The notes beneath the pieces were generated by a model. It had not been told where the DNA came from, searched no databases, and saw nothing but the letters and a program-made list of their open reading frames with translations. Positions 34,398 through 47,300 of a stretch of DNA of 64,000 nucleotides are shown here, one piece after another. Position 1 is the stretch's first letter. The number at the start of each line of letters is the position of its first letter. Source of the DNA: Adineta vaga (lineage: Eukaryota > Rotifera); the NCBI GenBank assembly GCA_021613535.1, contig CP075495.1, positions 5,766,001-5,830,000 of the forward strand, read 5' to 3'. Made by a program: the position numbers and the translations under genes.

Positions 34398-37044
34398 ATG
34401 AATTTAATGAACTTTAATACAACATCTCTTTTTTTCTTTCTTTTCTCTCTCATACATATAATATCCTCATTTCCCAAAGGGTTATCTAAGATATACAAAG
34501 AAAAACTACATCATTAATGGTTCTAATACGGATCGAAATTCATCATTAAACAGATCGAATAAAACAAAATAATATTACATGATTTTATCTTCATTCTTTT
34601 TTCAATTAGATTCAATAAATCAGTACGAAAGAGAGACCCAAAAAACCCGATATAGTTTAGAGTACCAGTAGTGAAATATATATATATATATATTATTTTT
34701 AGAAGTATTCACTGAAGTTGTCTTTAAGCAAAATTTTTTGTCAAGTTTTCATTTATTATTCATCTATATATATATAGAACATACGCATATTTTTATTAAA
34801 CTGATCACCTCAAGCTAGAAGATAACAAGAACTAGAATTGACTGGAAGGTTTTTACATACAGTAAAAATATATTTCTCACCACAAGTTATGTCTTAACAA
34901 GACGTTTTCTTCGCTAGACAAAAAAGAAATCTTTATTAATTTAATATCAAAACATAGAACTGTAATTTTTCATGATAAACATTAAAACAATTTCTCTAGT
35001 ACTTCATATTGTTTAACATTATATCATTAGTAATGTCAAATTTCGAAAAATCTGATTTATTCTGACAAGATAATAATAAATGAAATAACAGAAAATACAT
35101 TTTCTGTCATTTCTATTTAGTCATCTGAAGTTGACAGTTTAATTATCAAGACTATTGAATTGTAGATGTTAGTTGATTTTTGTTCAATAATATATATACA
35201 TTTATAAGTATAGAAAACAAATTCGATTCAATGAATAATACATTGATTAATTGAAATAGATTCTTATTTAAATACGAAAGTATTTGAAAATAATTTTTGT
35301 CATTAACGAAGAATGCTTTTCTATTAACAACATTGATACTTAAATTGGCTGTATGAGATAAGTCAAGAAGATATTCTGAAATGGAATGGATAATGTTAAT
35401 GACAAGAATGTATAGAAGAAATGTAATCAATGTTATTTAACCTTTGAAAAACAAAATAACGAAGAAATGTCATTGAAATATGTACTGAAAAATTACTAAT
35501 TTGATATGTATTCAGAACTAAAATAGTTCTTTAATTAGTTAACACAATCTATGAGGATTTTTTCCTTGTATTCATTGATTTCTATGCAAGAGATAATAAT
35601 AGATTTTTTCATGAATTACAATTAAATTCAGTATATTCAAGAATATAGGTTTCCTAATCTCGAGTTCTTCTTCTAAGAAGAAAAGTCAATAGAATTTAAC
35701 ACGTTTACTTATTGCGAACATAAATATTCTAATAAAAATAAACGAGAACGTGACAAGATATACAGTTGATATTGATAAATTTCGTCAATTTGTGTCAGAA
35801 GGATGTGCACTTGAATCGATACAGTGATAACGAGAGCAATTATTTACACTTGTATGATCGATAGAATATACGTCAAAACAACACAGATCTCATAATCTTA
35901 ACTTGATAAACTATTCCTTTTCTTTTCGTCAAATCTATCGATATAAATTTCATTTCACTCGACCAGATGATATTCAAAATTATTATACTATTTGAACTAA
36001 TTTAATTTTGATTATGGTTGAGAAAATCTTTTATTAATCTATCTAATCTCAATAATAGATAATGACATCGATGTTTTCTGTCTTGTTATTTTTATTACAA
36101 AATCTTTTTGATAGAATGTTTGTTTAATTTACTGATGTAATAAATGATAAATTATTTAATAAGAAGTAATTCTATGATATTTTCTTTTTCAAAAATAAAT
36201 CTCTTAAAATAACATAAAATTTATTTTAAGAATGTTTGAATATTGAATATCAACAGGAAAATCATAATTTTTCTTTTCCTGTTACTCTGAATAATCATGT
36301 TGTCTTGATTATCATAGATCTTCCTCATTCAAAGGTAAAGAAATAGAGAAATCCATCATGCAATCATATTCGATTTATTTATCGGTTGGAAAGAAAAGAA
36401 AACTGAAAGATGAAAGTATTCTCATCGATGAATGTACATCGATCAGCGTCTTGAGATAATGATTTGATAAGTGAATAAAAAAAAAAGAAAACAGGCGAAA
36501 AGAATCAAGATGGGTGCGCTTGAAAAGCTTGCCATTCAATAGAGAAAGTCGAGTAGCAGATCGTCAGATACATGTTTCTCTCTCTCTCTCTCTCTTTTTC
36601 ATGGTGTTTTGTTTGTGCTTGTAATACTTTTTCTTCTTTTCTTTGGTAGTAAGAAGGCTCATTTAACGAGTACAGAGATCCGGTCTGTTTACCTCATCAT
36701 TATCAGCAGAGAAAAAGAGAACGGATAGCAGAAGAGTATATGTAAGGAAAGAAGTTACAGCGAACAAAAAGAGAGAAGACGAAGAAGAAGAAGAAGGAAA
36801 AGGTACACATATAATACGTCTGTTTCATCTCTTTCATTACCCCCCATCGGATAGAAAAACTGAAACGAATAAGGAAAGAAAAATACTATCGACACAAAAG
36901 AGAAAGAAAATGGATTACTGTAATCGTTACTTTCAATTATTTTCGAAATAAGCTTTACACAATATCATTATTTAATTATTTCCTAGAAAATATAGAAGTA
37001 TATTCTTTTTTCTTCTTTTTTTGTTCTAGAAAATATAAAAGAAG
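34398..37044. other. 2.65-kb gene-free interval
   Basis: No gene supported. (TA)n runs lie at about 34677-34693 and 34765-34778. A (CT)n run lies at about 36575-36595, and AG-rich tracts lie at 36770-36800. A 92-codon minus frame at 35152-35430 begins with a hydrophobic stretch, but it has no family resemblance and typical AT-rich composition, so I leave it out. Confidence 0.5.
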
Positions 37045-38665
37045 ATGTCAGAAGAAGGAACAAATCGAGATTTGAAAGTGATTTTATTCATATCTGTATC
37101 AACTATTTTAATTATTTTGATTATTGTTGGACGATGGTTAAATTTTCATTTATGTGCCTGTTGTTTTCATTGGTTACGAAATAAGAAAACGTCAACAATG
37201 ACACCAACGATTTCCGTTCGCGAACAATCTCTTCAAGTAAAATGAATTTTCTGAGAAAAAAAGGAAATCAACCTAATTAGATCTTCTAGGAACCGAGAGC
37301 ATCTTTTATTAATCTCAATACCATTGACGAACCGCTTAAAAATACTAATGACAGAAGTTTATGGACGGCTGCTTTTGGATCTGTTTCATCATTGGTTACA
37401 AATGACACAACATATGATGATATATTAATGCGTTCGTTAATTTCTTTCTCTATTTTCTGAAGTATCTCCTTTACTTTCTCACTAATCTAGCTAATAGTAA
37501 TAGTGCATATGATATTGTTTCTTATGCTAATAATATTAAATCAACATTGAAACAAACAATTCTTTGTGAATCCGATGATGAATCAATTACAACATCAATG
37601 AATGATTTGTATTTAACGGAAGAAAATCTCGGTTGTGGAAAATTACAAATAACAATCAATTATAATGCGTAAATTGTTAAAATGAATAATTCTATTTCTT
37701 TCGTTCGTCTATGACTTTATAGTTTAGAAGAATATCTAGAAATTTTATTTATTCAAGCTCGATATATAACGATAAGCAAAGAAAATCAAGAACAAATACG
37801 ACTTTTCATAAGTGCTTATTTAGATCATGATCGACGGCAAACTCAACAAACCCAAGTAAGGAAACTTGTATTGACATTCTAGTACTTGAACTTTCAATTA
37901 TTTCTTTGTTTGTTTGATTGTTTACAGTTGATTTCGTATTACCATAAGCAACCTATTTTATTTGAATCATCTATGAAATGGAACGTAAATGATGATCACT
38001 TACCGAGTACAGTACTACATACAAGTTTATATACTCATCAAGAAAATAATATGGAAATTTTAATTGGTGAATGTTCATTTACAATTGGTGAAATTTATAT
38101 TTATCAACCATTGACAACATGGTTAAATTTACACGAAAGTGATGAAGTAAATTAAAATAATTTATCCGGATTTCTTTTCGTATGACTTTTGTGTAACTAA
38201 TAGGCATATTGGTATCGTGGTGAGATAAGTATTTCTCTTTGTTATCATCCAACAGCCGATCGTTTAACTTGTTCATTAATTCAAGCAAGAAACTTGACCT
38301 TTTATAAACGCGAATCTATCATCACTGATATGATATCAACAGAATGTTATGCTACAATTTCTTTACTTCATCGCCATCAAGTTATAAGAAAAACGCGTAC
38401 GAGTTATCATCATGCATCAGATAGAAATCCTGTTTTTAATGAAACATCTGTATTTAATGTTTCAAGTAATGATCTTCTTACTTCGTATATACGTATTGTG
38501 ATCTATGAAATAATCCCATCACCATCATCGACAACAACAAAAACATTCGAAATAGGTCATTGTCTTATTGGTAATCACGATCGTACACAGCATATGTCTC
38601 ATTGGCAACAAATGTTACGTGTTCTTCGACGTCCTGTCATCGTTTGGCATCCACTAAAATTGTAG
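37045..38665 (+). CDS. Synaptotagmin-like tandem C2 protein without Ca2+ ligands
   Basis: Six exons: 37045-37236, 37290-37431, 37491-37668, 37723-37855, 37928-38146, 38204-38665. Total 441 aa, the usual synaptotagmin length. A membrane helix lies at about 11-32, followed by a Cys-rich juxtamembrane stretch (HLCACCFHW) likely palmitoylated. Two C2-like domains follow, at about 163-285 (GCGKLQITINYN start) and about 288-441 (GEISISLCYHPTADRLTCSL start). The C-terminus ends WHPLKL, the synaptotagmin WHxL motif. The SDPYVK loops and most Asp Ca2+ ligands are missing in both C2 domains, so Ca2+-independent membrane trafficking is inferred, as for Syt4/12/14/16-type members. The subfamily is not resolved. 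Exon 2 uses a GTTCGT donor. A GTTCTAG acceptor ends 15 nt before the ATG. Confidence 0.8.
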
Positions 38666-39678
38666 AAACATCTATATCAGCAATGTTTAGACAGAAGTAT
38701 TTTGTCGTCAATAAACATATTTACTACAAGCTATTTGTCGTCATCAGATATTCTTTATGAAAATATATCGATTCGAAAATGAATGACTCAATCAATCATT
38801 ATGTAAGTCGTAAGATTCTATGATGAATAAATATTTATTATTATATGTATTTTAGATGAACATATTTTGCAGATAGTTTGTGAATGACAGATTTTTTTTA
38901 TTGATATACAATATTTTATATATTTTTTATACTATTATTACTAACAAATTGTTATCTGTACTTTCTTTTTTTTAAATTTATTATATAATATAAAGTGATC
39001 GACAAGTTGAGAATTTACAGATATCTTAATTATGTTATTGTTTTTGAAGTACAGGATGATTCGATGATTTTGGTTTTCGTACAGTAGTATCTCATAATAA
39101 ATCCTCGTCTATAGAATGACTCATGGTGAAAGTGACAATAGAAAGGTGCGTACTATACAAACGAACTTAAGTTATACATATATATATATAGCTAGCTATC
39201 TACCTAAAAAGCAGATTTATATTTTAGTTTTCTTTATCACAGATTGATTCATGATTTATATATTGGTTACTCTAACTTTAGTATAAAAATTCTACATAAA
39301 AACTGAATGTTTTCACATTGTATTATTAATACTTACGTACATGTTTGATATGTTTATACTCTTTATAGTTTTATTTCAATAAAGCATTATGTTGTAAACA
39401 TTTAATCATACATTTATTAATCCTTTACATTGTAATAGATGTGCTGACTCCTTTTGCGTCTTTAAGATATATTTTACGATAAGTGTGCTTACGTATAATA
39501 TCGTATGTGATTACCTTGTTGAAGAAGGATATTTGATAGATATATTCACGCATGATTTGTCAAGCGATACAATAATAAGGATGATGGAGATAATTTAAAA
39601 CCAAACATAAACAGTGTATATCATCATTTTCTAGCGATAAAACAAACTTGTGATTATTATAATCGTCTAAATAATAAC
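38666..39678. other. 1-kb gene-free interval
   Basis: AT-rich spacer between the synaptotagmin-like gene and the EF-hand/PPYNQ gene. A short (TA)n run lies at about 39178-39190. No coding or RNA gene is seen. Confidence 0.5.
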
Positions 39679-40474
39679 ATGGCTAACGATCCTGTTGTTG
39701 CTCAATTAAGACCTGATCAGGTTCAAGAAATTACTACAGCTTTTATGGAATTTGATATCAATCGTAATAGTTACATAACAGCACAAGAAATGAAAGAATG
39801 TCTTCGTCGATCAAATATTCAATATCAAGATGCTGAAGTTGATCGTGTTATTTCAAATATGGATACTAACCATGATGGTACAGTTTCTTATGATGAATAC
39901 ATGAAATTTATGGCTCGTGTTTATACTGGACAATTTGATCAATTTCAGCGTCCAGCAGCACCAGGACAAAATCCTCCGTACAATCAGAATCCACCACCTC
40001 CAAATCAGCCACCATATAACCAGAGCCAACCACCCTATAACCAAAGTCAACCTCCATACAATCAAAATGCACCACCACCATCAAATCAACCACCCTACAA
40101 CCAAAGTCAACCTCCATACAATCAAAATGCACCACCACCATCAAATCTACCACCCTATAACCAAAATCAGCCACCATATAACCAGAGCCAACCACCCTAT
40201 AACCAAAGTCAACCCCCATACAATCAAAATGCACCACCACCATCAAATCAACCACCCTATAACCAAAGTCAACCTCCATACAATCAAAATGCACCACCAC
40301 CACCAAATCAACCTCCTTATAACCAAAATCAACCTCCATACAATCAAAATTCTGCTCAAACGTAAGTTTCCTAACTATAGATGTATTACATTTATTCTAA
40401 TGTTTTTTCTTTTAATTTCTTCTAGCAATTATCCACCACCACCATCATCAGGTTATCCTCCACGTACTTATTGA
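39679..40474 (+). CDS. EF-hand pair with a Pro/Tyr/Asn/Gln repeat tail
   Basis: Two exons, 39679-40361 and 40426-40474, give 243 aa. Residues 10-85 form one calmodulin-like EF-hand pair. Loop 1 at 26-37 is DINRNSYITAQE (Ser at the usual Gly position) and loop 2 at 62-73 is DTNHDGTVSYDE, canonical. From about residue 94 to the end the protein is a near-tandem array of PPYNQ, NQ, SQ and NAPPP units, finishing NYPPPPSSGYPPRTY. Such Pro/Tyr/Gln tails are flexible, prone to self-association, and can bind WW/SH3 domains or ESCRT/ALG-2 partners. Penta-EF proteins carry similar Pro-rich tracts, but at the N-terminus. A Ca2+-regulated scaffold or condensate-forming protein is an inference. Confidence 0.8.
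39966..40346 (+). repeat. Tandem coding repeat (PPYNQ units)
   Basis: Degenerate tandem repeat inside the EF-hand/Pro-rich gene. Its building blocks are CCACCNTAYAACCAAAGYCAA and CCTCCATACAATCAAAATGC, arranged in higher-order units of about 60-80 nt that recur at least four times with few differences. It probably expands and contracts by replication slippage or unequal exchange. Confidence 0.8.
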
Positions 40475-41320
40475 ACTTAATAGATGTACTTTCGCACAGC
40501 TAATTTTTTTTCCTTATCCATATATTGTTAATTCATTCTTTTTCTCAGTTCTCTTCATTCCTTTCTACGAGTTTATTTGATGTATCGTCGTTTTTATACG
40601 ACATTTTCAATAAAAGAAATACAAGCATTAAAATACAAAAGCAAAAATGCAAATATGATGAAGATCTTTTTTCAGCGATCAATCTATCTTTGAAATCTCA
40701 TTACGAGAAATGAACAGACTTTTTTTTGTAATTTCCTTCGAGTTTCATCCTCGATACACAGAAAGTCAATATTTATCATAAGTATGCATTATCGAAAGAA
40801 AAACGTGGATGGTGTTTATCTGTTTATGAAGGTCTATCTTTGTTTTCAACCTTGAATTAATGTTTACAAAATAAATTTGACAGATAGATCAAACGTGAAA
40901 TACCTTAATCGTATGAAATAAATAATTATTCTTTCTGCTTGACTTACACAAATAAACGAACATTTATTCACTCTCATTATATGTATCGAATTGATAGAAA
41001 AAAAGAAAGAAAAACTTGAAGAACTCGATGACATTTTTATTCTACTAATATGTAAAATAAGATTTTTATATTGCTCATTATCAAGAAAATATAGTAATGT
41101 ATTGTTTGAAAATTAATGAGAGTTATTCTTAGATGGAAAATAATCTTATATATGAAATAGAATATTTTATCTAATGATAGCTCTTATGTCGATCGAAGAA
41201 TAAAGATCTAATATAGTACTAAGAACAATAGATTTTATTTAGAAAAATCATTAGTTTTATGTTATCATATACATAAACACAAACACAAGAAAACGAGAAA
41301 AGTTTTCAATGTTTAATAAT
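40475..41320. other. Convergent 3' spacer, EF-hand gene and DNAH1
   Basis: About 850 nt between the stop of the plus-strand EF-hand gene and the stop of the minus-strand DNAH1. AT-rich, no gene seen. Both polyadenylation sites should be here. Confidence 0.5.
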
Positions 41321-44300
41321 TCAGAGCACGATAAGTGCAACACCTCGTTTAATCCAATATTTTTGTGATTTTGATGAAGGTACTTCAATTGTAAAGACGA
41401 AATTTGTTGAATGTCCAGTTGTTGATAATGTACCAGCACGTGTCAATGTTTTATATACAGGACACATATAAATTCCTGATGTTGGAATTTGTCGATTTTG
41501 TTCCGGTTGTAACCATATAATTGGCATATCAGTAAACAATTCCTTCGGTCGAGATTCTCCAAGAACATGTGCAGCATTATCCCAACGTGCACCTTCAACA
41601 AATAAACCTCGGATATAACAACCATCTGTCGGTGCTTGTGTAATATCTTTGACTGCTTGTTTCATTACCTATAAAAGAAAAGATTTCGCTTGTTTTTGTT
41701 TACTTTCCTAAAATTCATTCGACATACTTGAAAACCAAAACTGACTGTATCGATTGAAATAACAAATTTTCGAGCATAATTTTGAAGTGTACCCGTAAGA
41801 AATGCTTGTGGAAAGAAGAAACCACTAATCCAAAATATGGTTGGAATACCATTATCAACCCATCCTTGAACAAATTCGACACGTTGAATCAAATCAGCTA
41901 CCCAGGAAGCTAATGGTTTTAAACTTGGATATGCCTAAAAAAATTTTGATATATTTTTATCCAAATAACAATTCAAAAAAAGACATAGTGAAACATACGG
42001 CTTTACTCCACATAACAGGTACTGCATTATTAAATAAACTTTTCGACATTTCTTCTAATGCTTGAGAAAGTACTACTAAACCTTTCATTGCCTTGAGTAA
42101 TTCTTGTAAAGATGTATGAATAACATTTAATAATTTATTATATCTAAAGGAGAAGACTAACGATTAAAGGGGGAAAAAAAGGAAAAATTTCAACGTACCG
42201 AATAATTTCTTGTGTTAAAACAGTATTCATAGACTAAAAATAGAAGATTTTTTTCTTTTAAATCAATACTTCCGAAAAGAAATATGAATATTCGATTTGT
42301 AACTAATTAAGATAAATTTTCTGTTCTAACCAACTGATACAAATGATGTTTTCTATCTCGATTAGACTCATTGCTTTACCTGTTCATACATAACCGGATA
42401 TTTTTCCATTACTGTTGCTAATGGTATTGGTTTAGGCACACGCGAAAGTACATCTTTAACTATTTTTTCAATAACAACATCACGATTTTCACCGGCTGTC
42501 GCTGTCTTCGGTTGTAAATCAAGTAAATCTTTTAATGTACGATAAGTTTCATTTTGTGCGAAAGTAACTAAAAAGAAAGATCGAAAACGTATTTTTTTTT
42601 CTTTATTCAAATTAAAATATTTCTTCATTTACTATTTGCATTTTCATGTAAACCGAAAATTTCCGGTGTATCATTGATTGGTAAACTACGAATATAAGCA
42701 AGATAGGCTGGATGTTCTGATGTTGGTGGTAATTGATGATAAACTTGTGATTCATCATAACAATAATTCGAATCGAGCACTTTTGAAGCATAGAAATCAT
42801 CAAGAACATTCATTACACAACGTCGATCCCAATCATCAGTAACACGACCACCTATAAGAATAAAAATAAATTCCATAGTTTTCATTTTATCGATCATTAT
42901 TCTTATTTACCATAATTGATTTCACCCGCTGTATATTTCAAAACCTATGAAAAAAAATTACATGTATTACTTTCATGAAAAACAAAGAGATCTATTTTTA
43001 TTTTTACTTTATAAGCAATTTCTGTATATTCCATTAAAAACATTCGTAATTGACTCATACATATACGTAAATCACCATCTGTAAATTCATATGGAATGTT
43101 AAAACCCAGTGGACCTAGTCAGAAGATATTTGTATATATATATATATCTATGTCATGAAATGAATTGAATCTCCTACCAAATTTTCGTCGTTCAAGTAAA
43201 ACGGCATGGAATAGACAAAGCGATAAGAGTAAATGTTTAAATTCATCAGCCTAATTTCAAATCATAGGTTCGTTTTTTTTTTATATAAAGGAGAAATTAC
43301 GTACCTTTCCTGTACATGACGTGAGAAAATCATCGTTAAGAGTGATATATGATCTTAGTAGATTTGCTTTAATACCACGAGGTGGTTCAACTGTCATTTT
43401 ACTTCCATTTTGTAAGATCATCACAGGAAATTGAGGACTTGGCATACTTGTTAACCATAATCGGAAATCTTTATGCACCTATGAAATCAGAAGTAGAGTA
43501 AAATGAGATTTTCTCTTTCCTATTCGCTATTTAATCACATTCTGTAGAATAGGAAAAGAAGAAAAGAAGAAATTATTATAAATCTTTTGCATTTCTATTT
43601 CTCGGATATTTATCGCTTGATAGATCAAATGATCTAATAAGCATCTCTCGATAAGAAATGATCGATGAAATAGAATTCACTTCTCTATACATAGATACAT
43701 ATTGCTCTTACATGATCTGGATCGACTTGTTCGACTAATCGTTCTAAAGTTGGCATCCATGATGGTGATAAATGGCAATTTTGAAAAAATACCCATTGTC
43801 CTTTTTCCATAGCTGCACGCATCATTGCTTCAGCTCTAGGACCCTAATAAAAAGAATTCATGTATGTATAATGATTTTATTTCTTGATAAATTCTTACCT
43901 GTCCTTGACCTAGTGAAATTGTATTGAGACGTTTAGCAAATTTCATTTCTTCAGCAAATTTATATAAATCAGCAGCTGGATCTGTACCGACAGATAAAAC
44001 AAAGATTAACGGCGTTGTTGCTGATGAATCACGAAAGACAAGATGTAAATCAGCCGTCTATAACAGAAACAGAGATAGAAAACAAAATATTGATTGATAT
44101 TAGTCAGATACGATTGACAGTATCTCAATTTTTTTTTCTCTCTTTAGATTTTTTCCTTCTATCATTTACAGTAGGAAAATATCAATGTATTTTTTCGAAG
44201 GGTGATATATTGACTCGCTTGAAATAAATAATTTATCTAGTTTTGATAGATAGATCGATCGATCAATAGATATATACATACTTGAGGCTCAATAAATTTT

Positions 44301-47300
44301 TGACCAAGATTCTGAGACACAAAATCTTGCATGGCATTTGTAACTTTGTCAGGACGGAGACATTTGAGAAACATAATTTTTTGAAAATCATCCAAACGAT
44401 CCGACCATTCTTGAGGTAGACGAGCTCTATGATAAGATACATAAAGAGATAGAAGAAAGTGTAATAAGACTATGTTAAATCACATGCATATTTGGAATAG
44501 TTACAAGTAGCAATCAAAAAAGCGAATAGCCGCTCCCTGAGGAAGAATATCCGCTCTTATGTCTGTTTTCTCGTTGTTTTTCCTTTTTTTTCGTTATATT
44601 ATATGAAAACGATCTCATCATCATCATCATCATCATCATCCTCGTCAAATACGAGCATAAAACACATTCATATATATGTCTGAGAATACTAGAAATCATA
44701 GTCTTTTTGCTATCGTTTATATAAACTATCGTCACCAGACATCATATATCTTATTCCCTTGAATATATCCAAAGATAAATCTAGGGAAAAGTTTTATTTG
44801 ATAACGTATCGCCTTATAAATATCAATATTGGTCTTGGAAGGTAATTGACTTTTGTTCTTTTCTTCAGTAATCTTGAATAAGAATCGATGATTAGTTTGT
44901 CATTTTCTATAGTCATATTGTTGCTTAATTTCGTATCCACAAAAAGATATATATCTGTACATACATATTTTCTTCACATAGTTCATCATTGTATTAAAGC
45001 TTCTATTCTCAATTGACAATAAAAACAAATATATGAGCAATATGATGACGATAGAAAATCAACGACAATATTAATCATCAATACTATTGCTTTTTTGGAT
45101 TTATTCATTGATTGAATGAAAATACTTCTCTGTAGGAGGGTGTTGTCTATTGATTCAATCGATAAAAGAAAAGAAAAGGGAGTAGGAAAAGAATTTGTTA
45201 CTCTTTATTGTATTGTCTTTTCTATTTGCTTTCAAATATATTATTTCTTCATTATACATGCACATCTCTATATTATTACCTTAGAAAACTTAATTGATTA
45301 TAACATCGACATTTTCTTTTCTGACCTTGTCGATCTTTTTTCCCAACGATAGAGACTTAGAAACATTAACAAGCAATGATTTCTGAGAAAACAAATATGC
45401 CCTATGGGCTAAATGTTGTTGACGTGTTCAACATTACATATATTCACAACCAACCGATTTCTTATCTTTTCATTATAGACAATAAGAGGTAGATATTTCC
45501 ACTATTCCTAATGCATCTTTCATTACAGATTAAAGAATGTCGACTAACCCCTGCTGAACTAAGTAGTATATATGCCTGCCTATTTTCGAATAAGTTTCTC
45601 TTTTTCTTTTTTTACTAACTAAAATTTCACGTCTCTCATAAATTAAATAAATAGACATAGAAGTATTTTGCTCGAAGCTATTTTCTGAGTTATTAGTTTT
45701 TTTTATCTTAAGTTGTTCGATCAATAACTGATTTGATTAATTCATCGATGAAAACAGTATGTATTGATATATTTCTACGTACTTTTCTGGTTCACTACTA
45801 TCGAAGATTTGTTTGTAATCTTGTAAATGATTACGAAAGTTTTGTGCAAAATTTTTGAATGGTTCCAGTGATTCAAGTGTAAGAATTTCCAACCAAATAC
45901 GTTCTGTAATCCACTTTGGTGCTGGATTCGGTACATCAACAGGACGTATTGAACCGCCGGCCAAAAAGAATCGATATTCATTCTAAATAGAATTTATCAT
46001 ATATAGATATTTTTTCTTGTTCTTTTCATTTTAGACAAAACGAAATAAAAACTATCATGAGTAAAAATCCATGTTTATTAAATGTAAATGGATCGATTCG
46101 TTTCGATACATTACATGATATTGAAGTTGCTGGTTATCGTTATGTGATGTTAACAATATGTATATTTGGTGTGGTATGTAATATACTGAATTTATGTGTT
46201 CTTCTTCAACGTCGTCTGAAAGAATCACCTTATACTTATCTAACAGGATTAGCTTTTGCCGATATGTTTACATTAATTTCTATTTCACCTGTTTCAATCG
46301 TACGTGGTGATTATATTCGACATGAAAATATTTTTTTTACTTTAACACGTCTTGAAGCTCAACTTTATATGCCATTAGCAAATTATTTTGGTCAAGTCAG
46401 TATTATGATTACTGTTGCATTAACAATGGAACGTTATTTATTTACAACTTATCCATTACGTACACAAAGTTTTTGTAAACCAAGCTATGCACGACGTGTT
46501 ATTGCTATTATTGTTGTATTTTGTGGAATTTTAAATATTCCACGATTTTTAACCGAAACAGTTGAAAAAAAGATCGCATCAGGAACAAAATTTAATACAT
46601 CAAATTGTATAACACATCCATTTCAAATAAAATATTCATCAACAAATCTCTCACATATTGGTCAATGTTTTTGTGTCATTGGTCAAACAAAAGAAAGTTT
46701 TGTACCATTTCAAAATTATTATTATTATACAATGTTAGGTATTAATCAAATAATTCCATTTGCAATCTTACTTTTCTTAAATTTAAGTTTAATAACACGT
46801 GTACAAACATCGAATCGTTATACATTGGCTGAATTAATTGCTCGTCAGCATCATAATTTAAATTCGACTACACCAGGTATGAGTGCTGCTGCACAAAAAC
46901 GTTTACGTGAAGAACATCGTCTAACCAAAACTCTTGTTGCTGTTGTTGTTGTTTTTCTTATATGTAATACATTTACAATTATATCTTATCCTGGTCTCGT
47001 ACGATTTTTAACAAAAAACAAGTATCCAACTTATTTCTATGTCGGTTTTCGTATACAAAAATTAATTACAAATATTATGTTACTACTAAATTATTCAATT
47101 AATTTCTTTTTCTATTGTGCATTTAATGAAAAATTTCTTTCAACTTTAAAGAAAACGTTTCGATATGACAAATTATTTTGTGGATTAATATCTTCACAAC
47201 ATCGAACATTAGCTACGATGTCAACAGCAACTTTACAATCAAATATCTGTCAAGCAGATCAATGTATTTCAACCTATCATACACATACAGAGCAATCCAA

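Noticed and set aside
35152-35430. 92-codon minus frame with a hydrophobic start
   Set aside because: Composition is that of random AT-rich DNA (Ile, Asn, Leu, Tyr), and no partner exons or homology could be seen.
39853-40339. Long minus-strand and shifted plus-strand frames over the PPYNQ repeat
   Set aside because: They are shadows of the tandem coding repeat. The plus frame of the EF-hand gene explains the sequence.
39966-40346. Regularly spaced repeats reminiscent of a CRISPR array
   Set aside because: Units are contiguous, of variable length and code for PPYNQ motifs; this is an animal genome.
44427-45782. Possible second nested gene in the other long DNAH1 intron
   Set aside because: Only short frames without domains are present; the (CAT)n run and AG-rich tracts account for them.
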